Part shown: positions 33,162-42,940 of the stretch, piece by piece
Numbering within the stretch: the first letter of the stretch is position 1
Layout: the number at the start of each line of letters is the position of its first letter
NCBI GenBank assembly: GCA_910576935.1
Contig: CAJTKG010000007.1
Location: 1-64,000, forward strand
Source of the DNA: an uncultured Muribaculaceae bacterium
Lineage (GTDB): Bacteria; Bacteroidota; Bacteroidia; Bacteroidales; Muribaculaceae
Reading direction: 5' to 3'
DNA: 64,000 bases
Made by a program: the position numbers and the translations under genes
The notes under the pieces: generated by a model
What the model saw: only the letters and a program-made list of their open reading frames with translations
Databases searched by the model: none
Told to the model about the DNA's origin: nothing

Positions 33162-34484
33162 ATGTTAAAGATAATATTCAAAAACCTGTGGCATCGCCGC
33201 ACACAGAACGGCTGGCTCTTCGCCGAGCTGATCATCGTCACCATGCTCGCATGGGAAATACTCGACCCCGTGGCCGTCAGCATTTCAGACCGATATCTGC
33301 CAATGGGATATGACGCCGACCGGCTCGTCAACCTCTCGTTCATATCAATGCCAGACAACGCTGCCGAATATCGCCCCGAGGAGGCCGACTCGGCTGCAAA
33401 TGTCTCGAATTCGTCTAAAATAGCCCGATATCTCGAATCGTTGCCCGAAGTTGAATCGGCAAGTTTCGTCGGCTATGCTCCCGTTCTAAACTCGTCGAGC
33501 AACAGTTTCAATCAATTCAGTTCAGGCAATCCGGCAGTAGACACACTCGTCAAAAGTATTTTGACAGTCAGCTACTATCCCGACAGCAAATTTTTCGAGA
33601 CCATGGGCATAGAATCAGCCCCCGGCAGTCCATCACCCGAAGAACTGTCGAGACTGAATGCAGGACGTAGTGAAGTAATCGTCACAGAAGACTATGCCAA
33701 ACTTTTCTGGCCCGATGAAAACGCTCTCGGCAAGAAATTCGTCTCGGTCTCACGCGACGGCAACGATACCACTTACACCACTATCGTCGGCGTTGTCAAA
33801 GGCCTGCGCTATCAGACTATATTGCGCTCCCGTTGTCTCGTCTTTATCAACAGCAGACGTTATGACAACAAAATTGATTATGATGAATTTACATATGTCG
33901 TGAGACTTGCCGACGGCATCGATGCCGAAGAATTTGTGGCGGGCTTCGGCCCCGAGCGGCGCAATGCTCTTTCGATAGGCAACTTCAGGCTCAATAAAAT
34001 CGCAACCCAGCAGGCACTCATCGACGACACCGAATTTGGCTACGGTGTCACGTCGGAACGCAAAGTAAAAACCATATTGTGTATCTTCTTTCTCATAAAT
34101 CTCGTGCTGGGCACAATCGGCTGTTTCTGGCTTCAGACGCGTCGCCGCATCTCGGAGACCGGCGTGCTGCGGTCGTTCGGCGCTCAGAAATCACACATTG
34201 TCAGAATGCTCATAGGCGAGAGCGTCGTTCTGGCAAGCGCGGCCTTTATCATCGGCGATCTGCTCTATCTGCAATATGCGCTTAAAGAAGGCTTTGACAT
34301 CGGTTTTACCAACAACCGCGGTATCAACATCATAGACAACTGGGTCGGCAGCTTCTGGGAACATTTCGCCATTGTCTCTCTTATAGTCTATGCCCTCATA
34401 ATAATCTGCGTCATCATCGGCACACTGCTGCCGGCACTCAAACTGAGCGCAGTCAATCCCGTCGACGCCCTGCGCGACGAATAA
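33162..34484 (+). CDS. FtsX/MacB-type ABC transporter permease (second)
   Basis: 440 residues with the same plan as its neighbour: N-terminal helix around GWLFAELIIVTMLAWEIL, a periplasmic domain to about 300, then TM helices with the coupling segment RRRISETGVLRSFGAQKSHI and the end LLPALKLSAVNPVDALRDE. Divergence from the first permease argues for an obligate heterodimer. MacB-like exporters act by mechanotransmission, pushing periplasmic substrates into TolC, not by pumping across the inner membrane. Substrate unknown. Confidence 0.9.
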   Translation: MLKIIFKNLWHRRTQNGWLFAELIIVTMLAWEILDPVAVSISDRYLPMGYDADRLVNLSFISMPDNAAEYRPEEADSAANVSNSSKIARYLESLPEVESASFVGYAPVLNSSSNSFNQFSSGNPAVDTLVKSILTVSYYPDSKFFETMGIESAPGSPSPEELSRLNAGRSEVIVTEDYAKLFWPDENALGKKFVSVSRDGNDTTYTTIVGVVKGLRYQTILRSRCLVFINSRRYDNKIDYDEFTYVVRLADGIDAEEFVAGFGPERRNALSIGNFRLNKIATQQALIDDTEFGYGVTSERKVKTILCIFFLINLVLGTIGCFWLQTRRRISETGVLRSFGAQKSHIVRMLIGESVVLASAAFIIGDLLYLQYALKEGFDIGFTNNRGINIIDNWVGSFWEHFAIVSLIVYALIIICVIIGTLLPALKLSAVNPVDALRDE

Positions 34485-34520
34485 AAACATATATCAACAA
34501 CCAATAATACATAAACTGTT

Positions 34521-35192
34521 ATGTCTACCATCATAAAACTTCAGAATATCAGCAAAATATATCAGACCAAGAATATCGAGACAAGCGCCCTTGACGATGT
34601 CAGTCTCGAAATAGAGGAAGGAGAGTTTGTCAGCATCATGGGTCCGTCGGGCTGCGGCAAATCAACGATGCTCAACATCATGGGCCTGCTCGACAAACCA
34701 ACATCGGGAACCGTCGAGATCAACGGTAAAAACGTTGCCGGCATGAGCGACAAGTCTCTCGCCCGCCTAAGAAATGAAACGCTGGGGTTTGTCTTCCAGA
34801 GTTTCCACCTTATAAATACACTCAACGTCGTCGACAATGTCATGATACCGCTGGTCTACCGTCGCGGCGCCAAAGACAAGAGCCGGCTCGCCCGCGAAGC
34901 GCTCGAACGTGTCGGCCTCAGTCACCGTCTGAGCCATATGCCGTCGCAGCTCTCGGGCGGTCAGGCTCAACGTGTCGCCATCGCCCGCGCCATTGTCGGC
35001 AATCCGTCGATAATCCTCGCCGACGAACCCTGCGGCAACCTCGACTCAAAGATGGGTGCCGAGATCATGGACCTGCTCCATCATCTTAACAAAGACCTCG
35101 GCAAGACAATCGTCATGGTCACCCACAATGGCGACCAAGCCAAGCAAACCGACCGCATCATCAACTTCATCGACGGACGCCGTGTAAAATGA
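34521..35192 (+). CDS. ABC transporter ATP-binding protein, MacB/LolD type
   Basis: 223 residues: Walker [11 protein letters not shown]-loop FVFQSFHL, signature [14 protein letters not shown], Walker B IILADEP followed by CGNLDS, and H-loop MVTHNGD. Length and motif spacing match LolD/MacB-type ATPases that partner FtsX permeases. It energises the two upstream permeases. Its stop overlaps the start of the TolC-like gene by 4 bp (ATGA). Confidence 0.94.
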   Translation: MSTIIKLQNISKIYQTKNIETSALDDVSLEIEEGEFVSIMGPSGCGKSTMLNIMGLLDKPTSGTVEINGKNVAGMSDKSLARLRNETLGFVFQSFHLINTLNVVDNVMIPLVYRRGAKDKSRLAREALERVGLSHRLSHMPSQLSGGQAQRVAIARAIVGNPSIILADEPCGNLDSKMGAEIMDLLHHLNKDLGKTIVMVTHNGDQAKQTDRIINFIDGRRVK

Positions 35193-36661
35193 AACAACGC
35201 TTTTTATGCCCGCTCATCGCTTTGGTACTCTCTGTAACAGGGTACGCCTCGACCAGAGAAATCACTCTGGCCGAGGCCATAGCGATGGCACGCCGTCAGA
35301 GTGTCGACGCCGCTGTCGCGCTTAACCAGCTCAGAGCCGCATATTGGGAATACCGCACCTTCAAAGCCGACCTTCTGCCCGAAATCAGTTTCTCGGCTAC
35401 GGCACCGAGCTATAATACACGCTACAGCGCATATCAGAAAGATGACGGCAGCTACACATTCCTGCGTGACGACAATCTCATGGTCAACGGTGCTCTGACA
35501 CTCGAACAACGCATATGGCTCACCGGCGGCACTATATCATTGACATCATCGCTCGATTTCATGCGGCAACTGAGCGGCGATGTCGGCAATCGCTTCATGT
35601 CTGTCCCTGTTGCTCTGAAACTCAATCAGCCGATATTCGGCGTCAACGACGTCAAATGGAAACGCAAAATCGAGCCATACAAATACCGGGCCGCCAAAGC
35701 CGCCTACATCAGCGCCACAGAGGAAGTAGCCATGACGACGATACAATATTTCTTCAATCTGCTGTCGGCCCGCGAAAACGAAAGCAGCGCCCTTCAGAAC
35801 GTCGAAAACGCCCGCAAACTTTATGATGTCGCCAAAGCCAAACGAGAAATGGGCAAGATTAGCGAGAACGACCTTTTGCAGATCGAACTCAATCTGCTCA
35901 ACTCCCAATCGACTCTGACTGACTACCGGAGTACGGTCAAGAGCTGCATGTTTCGTCTGCGCTCGTTCCTCGACATCAATTCCGATGTAGAACTTATACC
36001 TGTCGTCCCCGAAAAATCGCGCGACGTCGAAGTGGCTTTTGACAACGCTTTCGGCCATGCTCTCGAAAACAACACCTTTTATCTCGACATAATGCGCCGC
36101 TACAACGAATCAGAGTATGCCGTCGCACAAGCCAAAGCCAAGCAACGTGAGATCAATCTATTCGCTCAAGTAGGCTATACCGGCGTCTCCGACCGGGCAG
36201 GCTATGCCTACCGCGGGCTCAAAGACAACCGCATCGTCGAGGTCGGCATATCGATACCCATAGTCGACTGGGGCAAACGCCGCGGACAGGTAAAAGTGGC
36301 CCAAAGCAACCATCAGTTGACAATCAATCAAATAAAGAAGGAGCGCGAAGACTTCCGTCAGGATTTGTTTGTCCTTGTCGAGCGCTTCAACAACCAGCAG
36401 CAACAACTTGCTTTGGCCTCACGCGCCGACGAAATTGCTGTCAAACGCTACGACAGCAGCGTCGAAACTTTCATGATCGGCAAAATATCGGCGCTCGACC
36501 TCAACGACGCCCAGGACAATAAAGACACTGCCCGCGCGAAATATTTCAACGAATTATACTATTACTGGTACTACTACTACCGCCTGCGCAGTATCACGTT
36601 ATGGGATTATGAAACCGACAGTCCGATTGACGTTGACTTTGAAAATATTTTGAAGAACTGA
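35189..36661 (+). CDS. TolC-family outer-membrane efflux protein
   Basis: 490 residues with a signal peptide ([20 protein letters not shown]). The mature protein shows the TolC duplication: long amphipathic coiled-coil helices (REITLAEAIAMARRQSVDAA; NARKLYDVAKAKREMGKISE; later ALDLNDAQDNKDTARAKYF) separated by short beta-barrel strands. GKISENDLLQIELNLLNSQS is the typical TolC helix signature. It gives the exporter a channel through the outer membrane. Confidence 0.92.
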   Translation: MKQRFLCPLIALVLSVTGYASTREITLAEAIAMARRQSVDAAVALNQLRAAYWEYRTFKADLLPEISFSATAPSYNTRYSAYQKDDGSYTFLRDDNLMVNGALTLEQRIWLTGGTISLTSSLDFMRQLSGDVGNRFMSVPVALKLNQPIFGVNDVKWKRKIEPYKYRAAKAAYISATEEVAMTTIQYFFNLLSARENESSALQNVENARKLYDVAKAKREMGKISENDLLQIELNLLNSQSTLTDYRSTVKSCMFRLRSFLDINSDVELIPVVPEKSRDVEVAFDNAFGHALENNTFYLDIMRRYNESEYAVAQAKAKQREINLFAQVGYTGVSDRAGYAYRGLKDNRIVEVGISIPIVDWGKRRGQVKVAQSNHQLTINQIKKEREDFRQDLFVLVERFNNQQQQLALASRADEIAVKRYDSSVETFMIGKISALDLNDAQDNKDTARAKYFNELYYYWYYYYRLRSITLWDYETDSPIDVDFENILKN

Positions 36662-36695
36662 TTAAGATCTGACATTTTGTTTTTAAATTTGCTAC

Positions 36696-38042
36696 ATGAT
36701 ATTGATAATTGACGACGATGCAGCCATCAGAACCTCGCTGACAGTTTTGCTGAAACGTGCCGGATATACGACCCGCGCGGCTTCGAATCCCGAAGAAGCC
36801 ATTGCCGAAGTACGCAGGAAAGTGCCGCAGCTGGCACTCCTCGACATGAACTTCTCGCGTTTCACCACCGGAGACGAAGGCTTGACTTTGCTGCGTCAGA
36901 TCAAGATATTCGCTCCTTCTGTTCCCGTTATTCTTATGACCGGATGGGCCAGCATAGATCTTGCCGTCGCCGGTATAAAGGCGGGAGCATTTGATTTTAT
37001 CGCCAAACCATGGGACAACGCCCGTCTGCTCGACAGCATAGCCACAGCCCTCAAACTCGTGTCAGGAGACAGAGCCGATGCCGGAACAAACGCCACCTTC
37101 GACCGTCGCGGCATAATAGGCCGCGACCCCGCGCTTGAGAAAGTATTGTCGACCGTGGCACGCATAGCCCCGACAAACGCCTCTGTGCTTATCACCGGCG
37201 AGAGCGGCACCGGCAAAGAACTTATCGCCGAAGCCATACACTACAACAGCAACCGCCGCGGCAAACCATTTGTCAAAGTCAACCTCGGAGGCATGCCCCC
37301 GACTCTTTTCGAGAGCGAGATGTTCGGTCACAAGAAAGGGGCTTTCACCGACGCCGTAGCCGATCGGGCCGGACGCTTCGAGATTGCAGACGGCGGCACA
37401 ATATTTCTCGACGAGATAGGCGAACTCGACATGAACTGTCAGGTCAAACTGTTGCGGGTACTTCAGGAACGCCGCTTCGAGCCTCTCGGGTCAAGCAAAA
37501 CGCAAACTGTAGATGTCCGTGTCATCTGCGCCACTAACGCCGACCTGCCGCGCATGGTCGCCGAAAAACGCTTCCGCGAAGACTTGTTCTACCGCATCAA
37601 TCTCATAACCGTCGAGTTGCCTCCTCTGCGTTTGCGCCGCGGCGATATAGCCGCGCTCGCCGACCATTTTATCGCCGGAATCTGCAACGACAGCGGTCTG
37701 AAAAAGCCGGCGGTCACCGCAGAAGCATATCGACGTCTCAGTTCTTTCGACTTCCCGGGTAATATCAGAGAACTTAAAAACATTGTCGAGCGCGCCGTGC
37801 TTGTCAACAGCGGCGACACTCTCGACGCCGACAGTTTTGACATCAATCAGGCGTCACCGTCACAATCATCTCCGGGCGACAACACAATAGCCGGCAACGA
37901 GCGTCTCATCATAGCATCGGCTCTCGAACGAAATGAAGGCAATATCAGCCGTACGGCCTCGGAACTCGGTCTGAGCCGTGCATCCTTGTACCGACGCATC
38001 GACAAATACCGCCTCAACAAAAAGGTTTCAGATGAGAATTAA
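36696..38042 (+). CDS. NtrC-type sigma-54-dependent response regulator
   Basis: 448 residues in three parts. Receiver domain (1-120): acidic pocket at D6-D8, phospho-acceptor D50 in LALLDMNFS, and FDFIAKPWDN. AAA+ domain (about 135-375): Walker A GESGTGKE, Walker B IFLDEIGEL and GAFTDA in place of the classical GAFTGA loop that touches sigma-54. C-terminal Fis-type HTH: NISRTASELGLSRASLYRRI. It activates sigma-54 promoters when phosphorylated; the obvious target is the promoter at 30568. The partner kinase overlaps its 3' end by 11 bp. I find no convincing separate promoter. Confidence 0.93.
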   Translation: MILIIDDDAAIRTSLTVLLKRAGYTTRAASNPEEAIAEVRRKVPQLALLDMNFSRFTTGDEGLTLLRQIKIFAPSVPVILMTGWASIDLAVAGIKAGAFDFIAKPWDNARLLDSIATALKLVSGDRADAGTNATFDRRGIIGRDPALEKVLSTVARIAPTNASVLITGESGTGKELIAEAIHYNSNRRGKPFVKVNLGGMPPTLFESEMFGHKKGAFTDAVADRAGRFEIADGGTIFLDEIGELDMNCQVKLLRVLQERRFEPLGSSKTQTVDVRVICATNADLPRMVAEKRFREDLFYRINLITVELPPLRLRRGDIAALADHFIAGICNDSGLKKPAVTAEAYRRLSSFDFPGNIRELKNIVERAVLVNSGDTLDADSFDINQASPSQSSPGDNTIAGNERLIIASALERNEGNISRTASELGLSRASLYRRIDKYRLNKKVSDEN

Positions 38043-39351
38043 GTGGTTGTTTTTTATCGTCGCCGCGGCGCAGTTGTCGGTCTGGGGTTTTATGATCGGC
38101 AAAGACTACGACGCCGATTACACCGAGTTTTATCTTCTCGAAACGGCCACTGTCATCAATATTATATTAATTGCTGTCCTTTATCGTAAAATCATCAGAC
38201 CGCTCAATACCTTGTCGGACGGACTCGACCTGCTCAAGGCTCAAGACTGGAACTCTCGCCTCAGACCGGTCGGACAGTCTGACGTCGATCGCATAACCGA
38301 AGTCTTCAACATGATGCTTGATAAACTCAAAGACCAACGTATCAGATTTGAAGAGCAGAACCATTTCCTGAATATCCTGATCGAGCGCGCACCCGTAGGC
38401 GTAATAATCGTCGGCAACGACAACCGAATAAAAATGATCAATCCTGCCGCCACGACTCTACTTTCGCTAAATCCAGATATCAAAGACAAATCCACCGATT
38501 CACTTACCGAATATCTGAATCTGACGGCCATTCCTCTCGGCGAGACAGTGACTTTCCGCACAGACAGTTTCCACACACTCAGGTGTACCCATCTCGACTT
38601 TATCGACTGCGGCATAAGCCATGATTTCTATATCATCGATGACATAAGCGATTCTATAACAGCGGCACAAAAAGAAACCTACGGCAAGGTCATCAGATAC
38701 ATATCGCACGAGGTAAACAACACCATAGCCGGTCTGTCGTCGGCTTTCGACATACTCGCGTCATATTTCGACAAGGTTGACGATGACATGCCTGTGCTCA
38801 TCGATGCCTGTGCGTCGAGGGCGAAGACTCTCGGCGATTTCATAGCCCGATATGCCGACGTCGTCAAACTATCGCAGCCTGAGTGTGGTCAGATTGCCAT
38901 CGACCGGTTCATTGACAGTCTCAGCCCGTTTCTGAAACGCATAGCTGCCTCATCTGACTCATGCTACGAATTCATCGCAGGTTGTAGCGACGCCAAAGTC
39001 ATGCTCGACACTGCTATGTTCGAGCGTGTCATAATCAACATAGTCAAAAACTCATCAGAGAGCATAGGCTCGACAGCGACAAAAGGTCACATAAAAATAT
39101 CAACCCGATTTAAAACGCCTGATTTAATCGAGTTATGTATCTGCGATAACGGTGCCGGCATCAGTGATGATGTCAGACAGTTGCTGTTCACTCCTTTTTT
39201 CACCAATAAACCAGACGGCCACGGCATAGGCCTGACCTTTATCTCCGAAGTGCTGCGCAAGCACGGTTTCAGATTCTCACTACACACCGATAGTGACGAC
39301 CTGACCCGGTTTAACATCGAAATACCCTTGTACAAGAACTATTCACGATAA
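38032..39351 (+). CDS. sensor histidine kinase (HAMP-PAS-HisKA-HATPase)
   Basis: 439 residues from the ATG at 38032, which lies inside the last codons of the regulator gene; an earlier in-frame ATG at 37978 would need an untypical N-terminus. TM1 is about 5-22 and TM2 about 36-52, with a very short periplasmic loop, so it more likely senses membrane or cytoplasmic state than a large ligand. HAMP-like linker (55-105), PAS (about 110-210), phospho-acceptor His226 in YISHEVNN, then ATPase motifs NIVKNSSES (N box), DNGAGI and DGHGIGLTF. It should phosphorylate the regulator at 36696. Confidence 0.93.
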   Translation: MRIKWLFFIVAAAQLSVWGFMIGKDYDADYTEFYLLETATVINIILIAVLYRKIIRPLNTLSDGLDLLKAQDWNSRLRPVGQSDVDRITEVFNMMLDKLKDQRIRFEEQNHFLNILIERAPVGVIIVGNDNRIKMINPAATTLLSLNPDIKDKSTDSLTEYLNLTAIPLGETVTFRTDSFHTLRCTHLDFIDCGISHDFYIIDDISDSITAAQKETYGKVIRYISHEVNNTIAGLSSAFDILASYFDKVDDDMPVLIDACASRAKTLGDFIARYADVVKLSQPECGQIAIDRFIDSLSPFLKRIAASSDSCYEFIAGCSDAKVMLDTAMFERVIINIVKNSSESIGSTATKGHIKISTRFKTPDLIELCICDNGAGISDDVRQLLFTPFFTNKPDGHGIGLTFISEVLRKHGFRFSLHTDSDDLTRFNIEIPLYKNYSR

Positions 39352-39392
39352 AAACTCCATAAAAAAAGTTAAACTTGCGGCCAAAACAGCCC

Positions 39393-39428
39393 GTTAACAT
39401 GTTTTAATGGATATTTAAATTAATTTTG
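39393..39428 (+). promoter_or_regulatory. probable promoter of the GHL10-phosphoesterase pair
   Basis: TAATTTTG (39421-39428) matches TAnnTTTG, 62 bp before the ATG at 39491. Upstream lies GTTAACATGTTTTAAT (39393-39408), which differs by one base from the element before nqrA (20008-20023), though 4 bp further from its -7 box. Confidence 0.6.
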
Positions 39429-39490
39429 TAGAAAATCTATCCGGAAATAACGAGATTACTAAAATTTAAATCTATAAGCTTAATTATCAC

Positions 39491-42400
39491 ATGAAGAAAC
39501 TATTATTTGCTGCATCGCTCGCAGCTCTTCTTGCGACAGGCGACATAGCTGCCGAAGCTCCAAAGCGTGAATTCAGATCTACGTGGATGGCCGGCATGAA
39601 TATCGACTGGCCGTACTTCATTAACAACGGTACAACCCGGCCAACCACGGAGCAAGCAAAAAAGCAGCTGACCGACTATCTCGACAAACTAAAAGCCCAG
39701 AATTTCACAACCGTCTGCCTCCATGTAAGACCCCGCGCCGACGCATACTACAAATCGACGCTCGAGCCATGGAGCGGTGACTTCACGGGCACACGCGGCA
39801 AAGATCCGGGCTGGGATCCGCTGGCTTTCGCACTCGAGGAATGCCATAAACGAGGCATAGAGTGCTACGCCTGGATAAATCCTTACCGCATATCCAACTC
39901 CGCCACTGAATATAACACAGACTTCGATAAAGAATGGAGAGCCAAGGGTTGGACCATAAAAAACGCCTCGGGTAAATGGACTGCCTTTAACCCGGGAATA
40001 CCCGAAGCTCGCAAGCACTGTCTCGACGTCATCAAAGAAATTTATTCAAACTATGACATCGACGGCATGCTCTTCGACGATTATTTCTATCCCGACGGCG
40101 GCATGCCCGGATATGTCTCCGGCACGAAAGACGAAGATGCCGATGATTATCAGCTTTGGAAAGAACTCGATCCCGGAATGTCTCTCTACGACTGGCGCAG
40201 GCATAATGTCAACACATTCGTAAAAGAGCTTTATGACGAGATTCAGAAAACACGTCCCGACATGCGATTCGGCATCGGGCCGGCCGGCGTTTCCTACATT
40301 TCGGCTGCAAAAAGAAAACTTCCCAAACCGGCAATCTCGGCTCTAGACTGGCAGTACGACCAGATTTATTCAGACCCGCTACAATGGCTCGAAGACGGCA
40401 CCATCGATTTTATCTCACCTCAGATATATTGGCAGCGCACCCACGGATCTGCTCCGTACGAACCGCTTGTCAAATGGTGGAGCGAGATAGCCAGGCACTA
40501 TAACCGTCACAACTACACCAGCGTAGCCTCATACAAAGTAGAATCTGTCGATTTCTCAAACGGCAACCCCGCTACCGGCTGGGCCGAAATCGGCGCTCAG
40601 ATCGACATCACCCGCAACTATGCGACCGACAATGCACCGGGTGTGATATATTACAACACCAAAACCATCAACGGGCCTCAGTGCACCGGTCTCGGTGATT
40701 ATATCGTCGCCAACAATTATACCCGCAAAGCTCTTGTTCCTGTCGTTGACTGGAAAAAGCGTGTCAACTATCCTGCCGTTGACAATCTCAAATACAGCAC
40801 CGGCTCTCTGAGCTGGACAGCCACAAAAGCCGCCGAAAAAGCCATCGTCAGATATACCGTATACGCCATACCGTCATCTGTCGACGTTACAAAGGCCATG
40901 GCAGCCGACGGCGACGGTTTCAACGCCGATTATCTTGTCGACGTGACCTACGCCCCGAATTTCACCATCCCCTCTGACAAAGCGACCGGCCACTGGTATG
41001 CAGTCTGTGTCTATGACGGCTACGGCTTCGAGTCAGATCCAGCTGTCATCGGCTATACAGGTGGAGACTCGCAGGCCACCTCACTCATCTCTCCCAAAGA
41101 CGGTGAAAATGTAAGCTGGGATGTCACATTGAAATGGAATGCTGTCAACGGTGCTTCATATACCGTTCAGGTCGCCACTGACAGCGAGTTCAGAAATCTC
41201 GTCTTAAATAATACAACAACGACTACCGAAGCATCCATGAGCTGTGACGAGCTGGCTGAAAACACACTTTGCTACTGGCGCGTCAAGACACAGCAAAGCG
41301 GCAAACTACCGGTCTACTCCGAACCCCAGACATTCCGTTCGCCAAGCCGACAGGCTGCACCCGCGGCAAACCTCGGCAAACCCTCTGACAATACAGAAAT
41401 CGAAGATACAGACATCGCGTTTGAGTGGAGTGTCGCAAGCGACGACATCACATCACGTCTCGAGATAGACAAAGCTTCAGGCGATTTCTCAGCTCCGGTT
41501 GTCAGCCGTCAACTCGAAGCCGGTCAGACCTCAATCGAAATCCGCACTGCCCTTTTGGGTCAGGATACATTCAAATGGAGAGTTATAACCGGCGGCAAAC
41601 GCTATAAAGAAACCATATCGGATACTCGTTCGTTCACTGTCACCAACCTGTCGATAGGCTCATACGAGAAAGGATACTATATCAAGACCGAAAACGGCTA
41701 TTATCCGGCAAACAACAAACTCGAATTCGAGAATCTATGGTATCGCTCGGCCCACTCACCGTGGGACAACATGGTGTTTGCGCAGAACGGAAGTTTACAG
41801 CGCGGTCTGGCCGCCACCAAGACCCATGTCTACATCAGCGGCCGTGCCGATGCCTCGAACACCGCCGACATATACCTTTCTGAATACAGTGCCGAGACCG
41901 GTGAACACATCCGCGATATCAAACTCGGCGAAGAGGGTAAAGTGAGCTACCTACCTTGCAACGACGTTTTCAAAGACTCTGAGAGCAACATTTTGATATC
42001 AAACATGACACTCAACGTTGCAACGACTCCGATCATATTACATCTCGTCAATCTCACCGACGGCTCACTCACAAATGTAGCCACACTCGCCGGTAGCGAC
42101 AACATTTCGGGCCGCATCGACCATGTCGGAGTTTACGGCGATGTAACAAGTGGTAATTTCACTGTGTTCGGTGTCGTCGCATCGACGGCAAATGTCATTC
42201 GCTGGAAAGTATCAAACGGAGTTGTCGCATCGCCGGAGATGCATACATTCACCAAATTCTACCCCGCCACATCAACAACATTCGGTATAGCGCCGCGCGT
42301 ATTCCCGATAAGTGACACTCAATTCTATGTCGACGGCCACGCCACGGCCTGGACTCTGTATAGCTTCGACAATACAAAATCTACCATCGGTTCGTTTGCC

Positions 42401-42940
42401 GTTGTCTCCGACCTCGCACCCTCAGGCACTGACGACAATGGCGCGACGACCTTTAAACTCGGCTCAGGCAGCTACGCGGTATATAATAGTGACCCGTATA
42501 CCGACGGTACACGTTTCTCTCTGGTCAAGATGAAACAGAAGAACTACTCCGGCATGCAGCGCCTGTGGCTTTTTCCGGCCGACGGCCTCGGCGACGTACA
42601 TTCAGGCTCATGCTCGACACCCGTCGACGCTGTAGTCATGTCTGAGAACACAGCCCATATCTATGCCTACAGCCCGGGCAACGGCCTGGCGGCATACCGC
42701 TTTATCGACCGCGGCATCTCGAGTGTATCTGAGATAGAGTCTGCAACAGACCGCAACCTCGAGCTACGCGTATCAGGTCGCACTGTCCTCCTCAACTACG
42801 TTGCCGAAAACATAAATGTCTATAATCTGACTGGTGCCGTCGTCGCTACGGCAACCGATTGTGACATCATCGAGCTACCGGCCGGCGGCAGCTATATTGT
42901 CAATGCTGACGGGAAATCAAAATTAGTAATCGTAAAATAA
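39491..42940 (+). CDS. secreted GHL10 (family-10-like) glycoside hydrolase, multidomain
   Basis: 1149 residues, signal peptide (MKKLLFAASLAALLATGDIA). Residues about 28-400 are a GHL10/DUF187-type TIM barrel: EFRSTWMAGMNIDWPYF, VCLHVRPRADAYYKS, YAWINPYR and DGMLFDDYFYPD. An FN3-like region follows (about 430-720, including LISPKDGENVSWDVTLKWNA), then a beta-propeller-like segment (to about 1075). The last 70 residues (ENINVYNLTGAVVATATD, then GGSYIVNADGKS and IVK) resemble a T9SS type A sorting domain, implying export to the surface. Related YngK/GHL10 proteins are poorly characterised; glycan cleavage is probable, substrate unknown. Stop and next ATG share a base (TAATG). Confidence 0.85.
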   Translation: MKKLLFAASLAALLATGDIAAEAPKREFRSTWMAGMNIDWPYFINNGTTRPTTEQAKKQLTDYLDKLKAQNFTTVCLHVRPRADAYYKSTLEPWSGDFTGTRGKDPGWDPLAFALEECHKRGIECYAWINPYRISNSATEYNTDFDKEWRAKGWTIKNASGKWTAFNPGIPEARKHCLDVIKEIYSNYDIDGMLFDDYFYPDGGMPGYVSGTKDEDADDYQLWKELDPGMSLYDWRRHNVNTFVKELYDEIQKTRPDMRFGIGPAGVSYISAAKRKLPKPAISALDWQYDQIYSDPLQWLEDGTIDFISPQIYWQRTHGSAPYEPLVKWWSEIARHYNRHNYTSVASYKVESVDFSNGNPATGWAEIGAQIDITRNYATDNAPGVIYYNTKTINGPQCTGLGDYIVANNYTRKALVPVVDWKKRVNYPAVDNLKYSTGSLSWTATKAAEKAIVRYTVYAIPSSVDVTKAMAADGDGFNADYLVDVTYAPNFTIPSDKATGHWYAVCVYDGYGFESDPAVIGYTGGDSQATSLISPKDGENVSWDVTLKWNAVNGASYTVQVATDSEFRNLVLNNTTTTTEASMSCDELAENTLCYWRVKTQQSGKLPVYSEPQTFRSPSRQAAPAANLGKPSDNTEIEDTDIAFEWSVASDDITSRLEIDKASGDFSAPVVSRQLEAGQTSIEIRTALLGQDTFKWRVITGGKRYKETISDTRSFTVTNLSIGSYEKGYYIKTENGYYPANNKLEFENLWYRSAHSPWDNMVFAQNGSLQRGLAATKTHVYISGRADASNTADIYLSEYSAETGEHIRDIKLGEEGKVSYLPCNDVFKDSESNILISNMTLNVATTPIILHLVNLTDGSLTNVATLAGSDNISGRIDHVGVYGDVTSGNFTVFGVVASTANVIRWKVSNGVVASPEMHTFTKFYPATSTTFGIAPRVFPISDTQFYVDGHATAWTLYSFDNTKSTIGSFAVVSDLAPSGTDDNGATTFKLGSGSYAVYNSDPYTDGTRFSLVKMKQKNYSGMQRLWLFPADGLGDVHSGSCSTPVDAVVMSENTAHIYAYSPGNGLAAYRFIDRGISSVSEIESATDRNLELRVSGRTVLLNYVAENINVYNLTGAVVATATDCDIIELPAGGSYIVNADGKSKLVIVK

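Noticed and set aside
36684..36691. TAAATTTG box just before the response regulator gene
   Set aside because: It ends 4 bases before the ATG, so transcription would begin inside the gene; no -33 element either. Read-through from the export operon is simpler.
37978..38031. Earlier in-frame start for the histidine kinase
   Set aside because: The extra 18 residues are a polar, out-of-frame copy of the regulator HTH; the ATG at 38032 opens directly on TM1.
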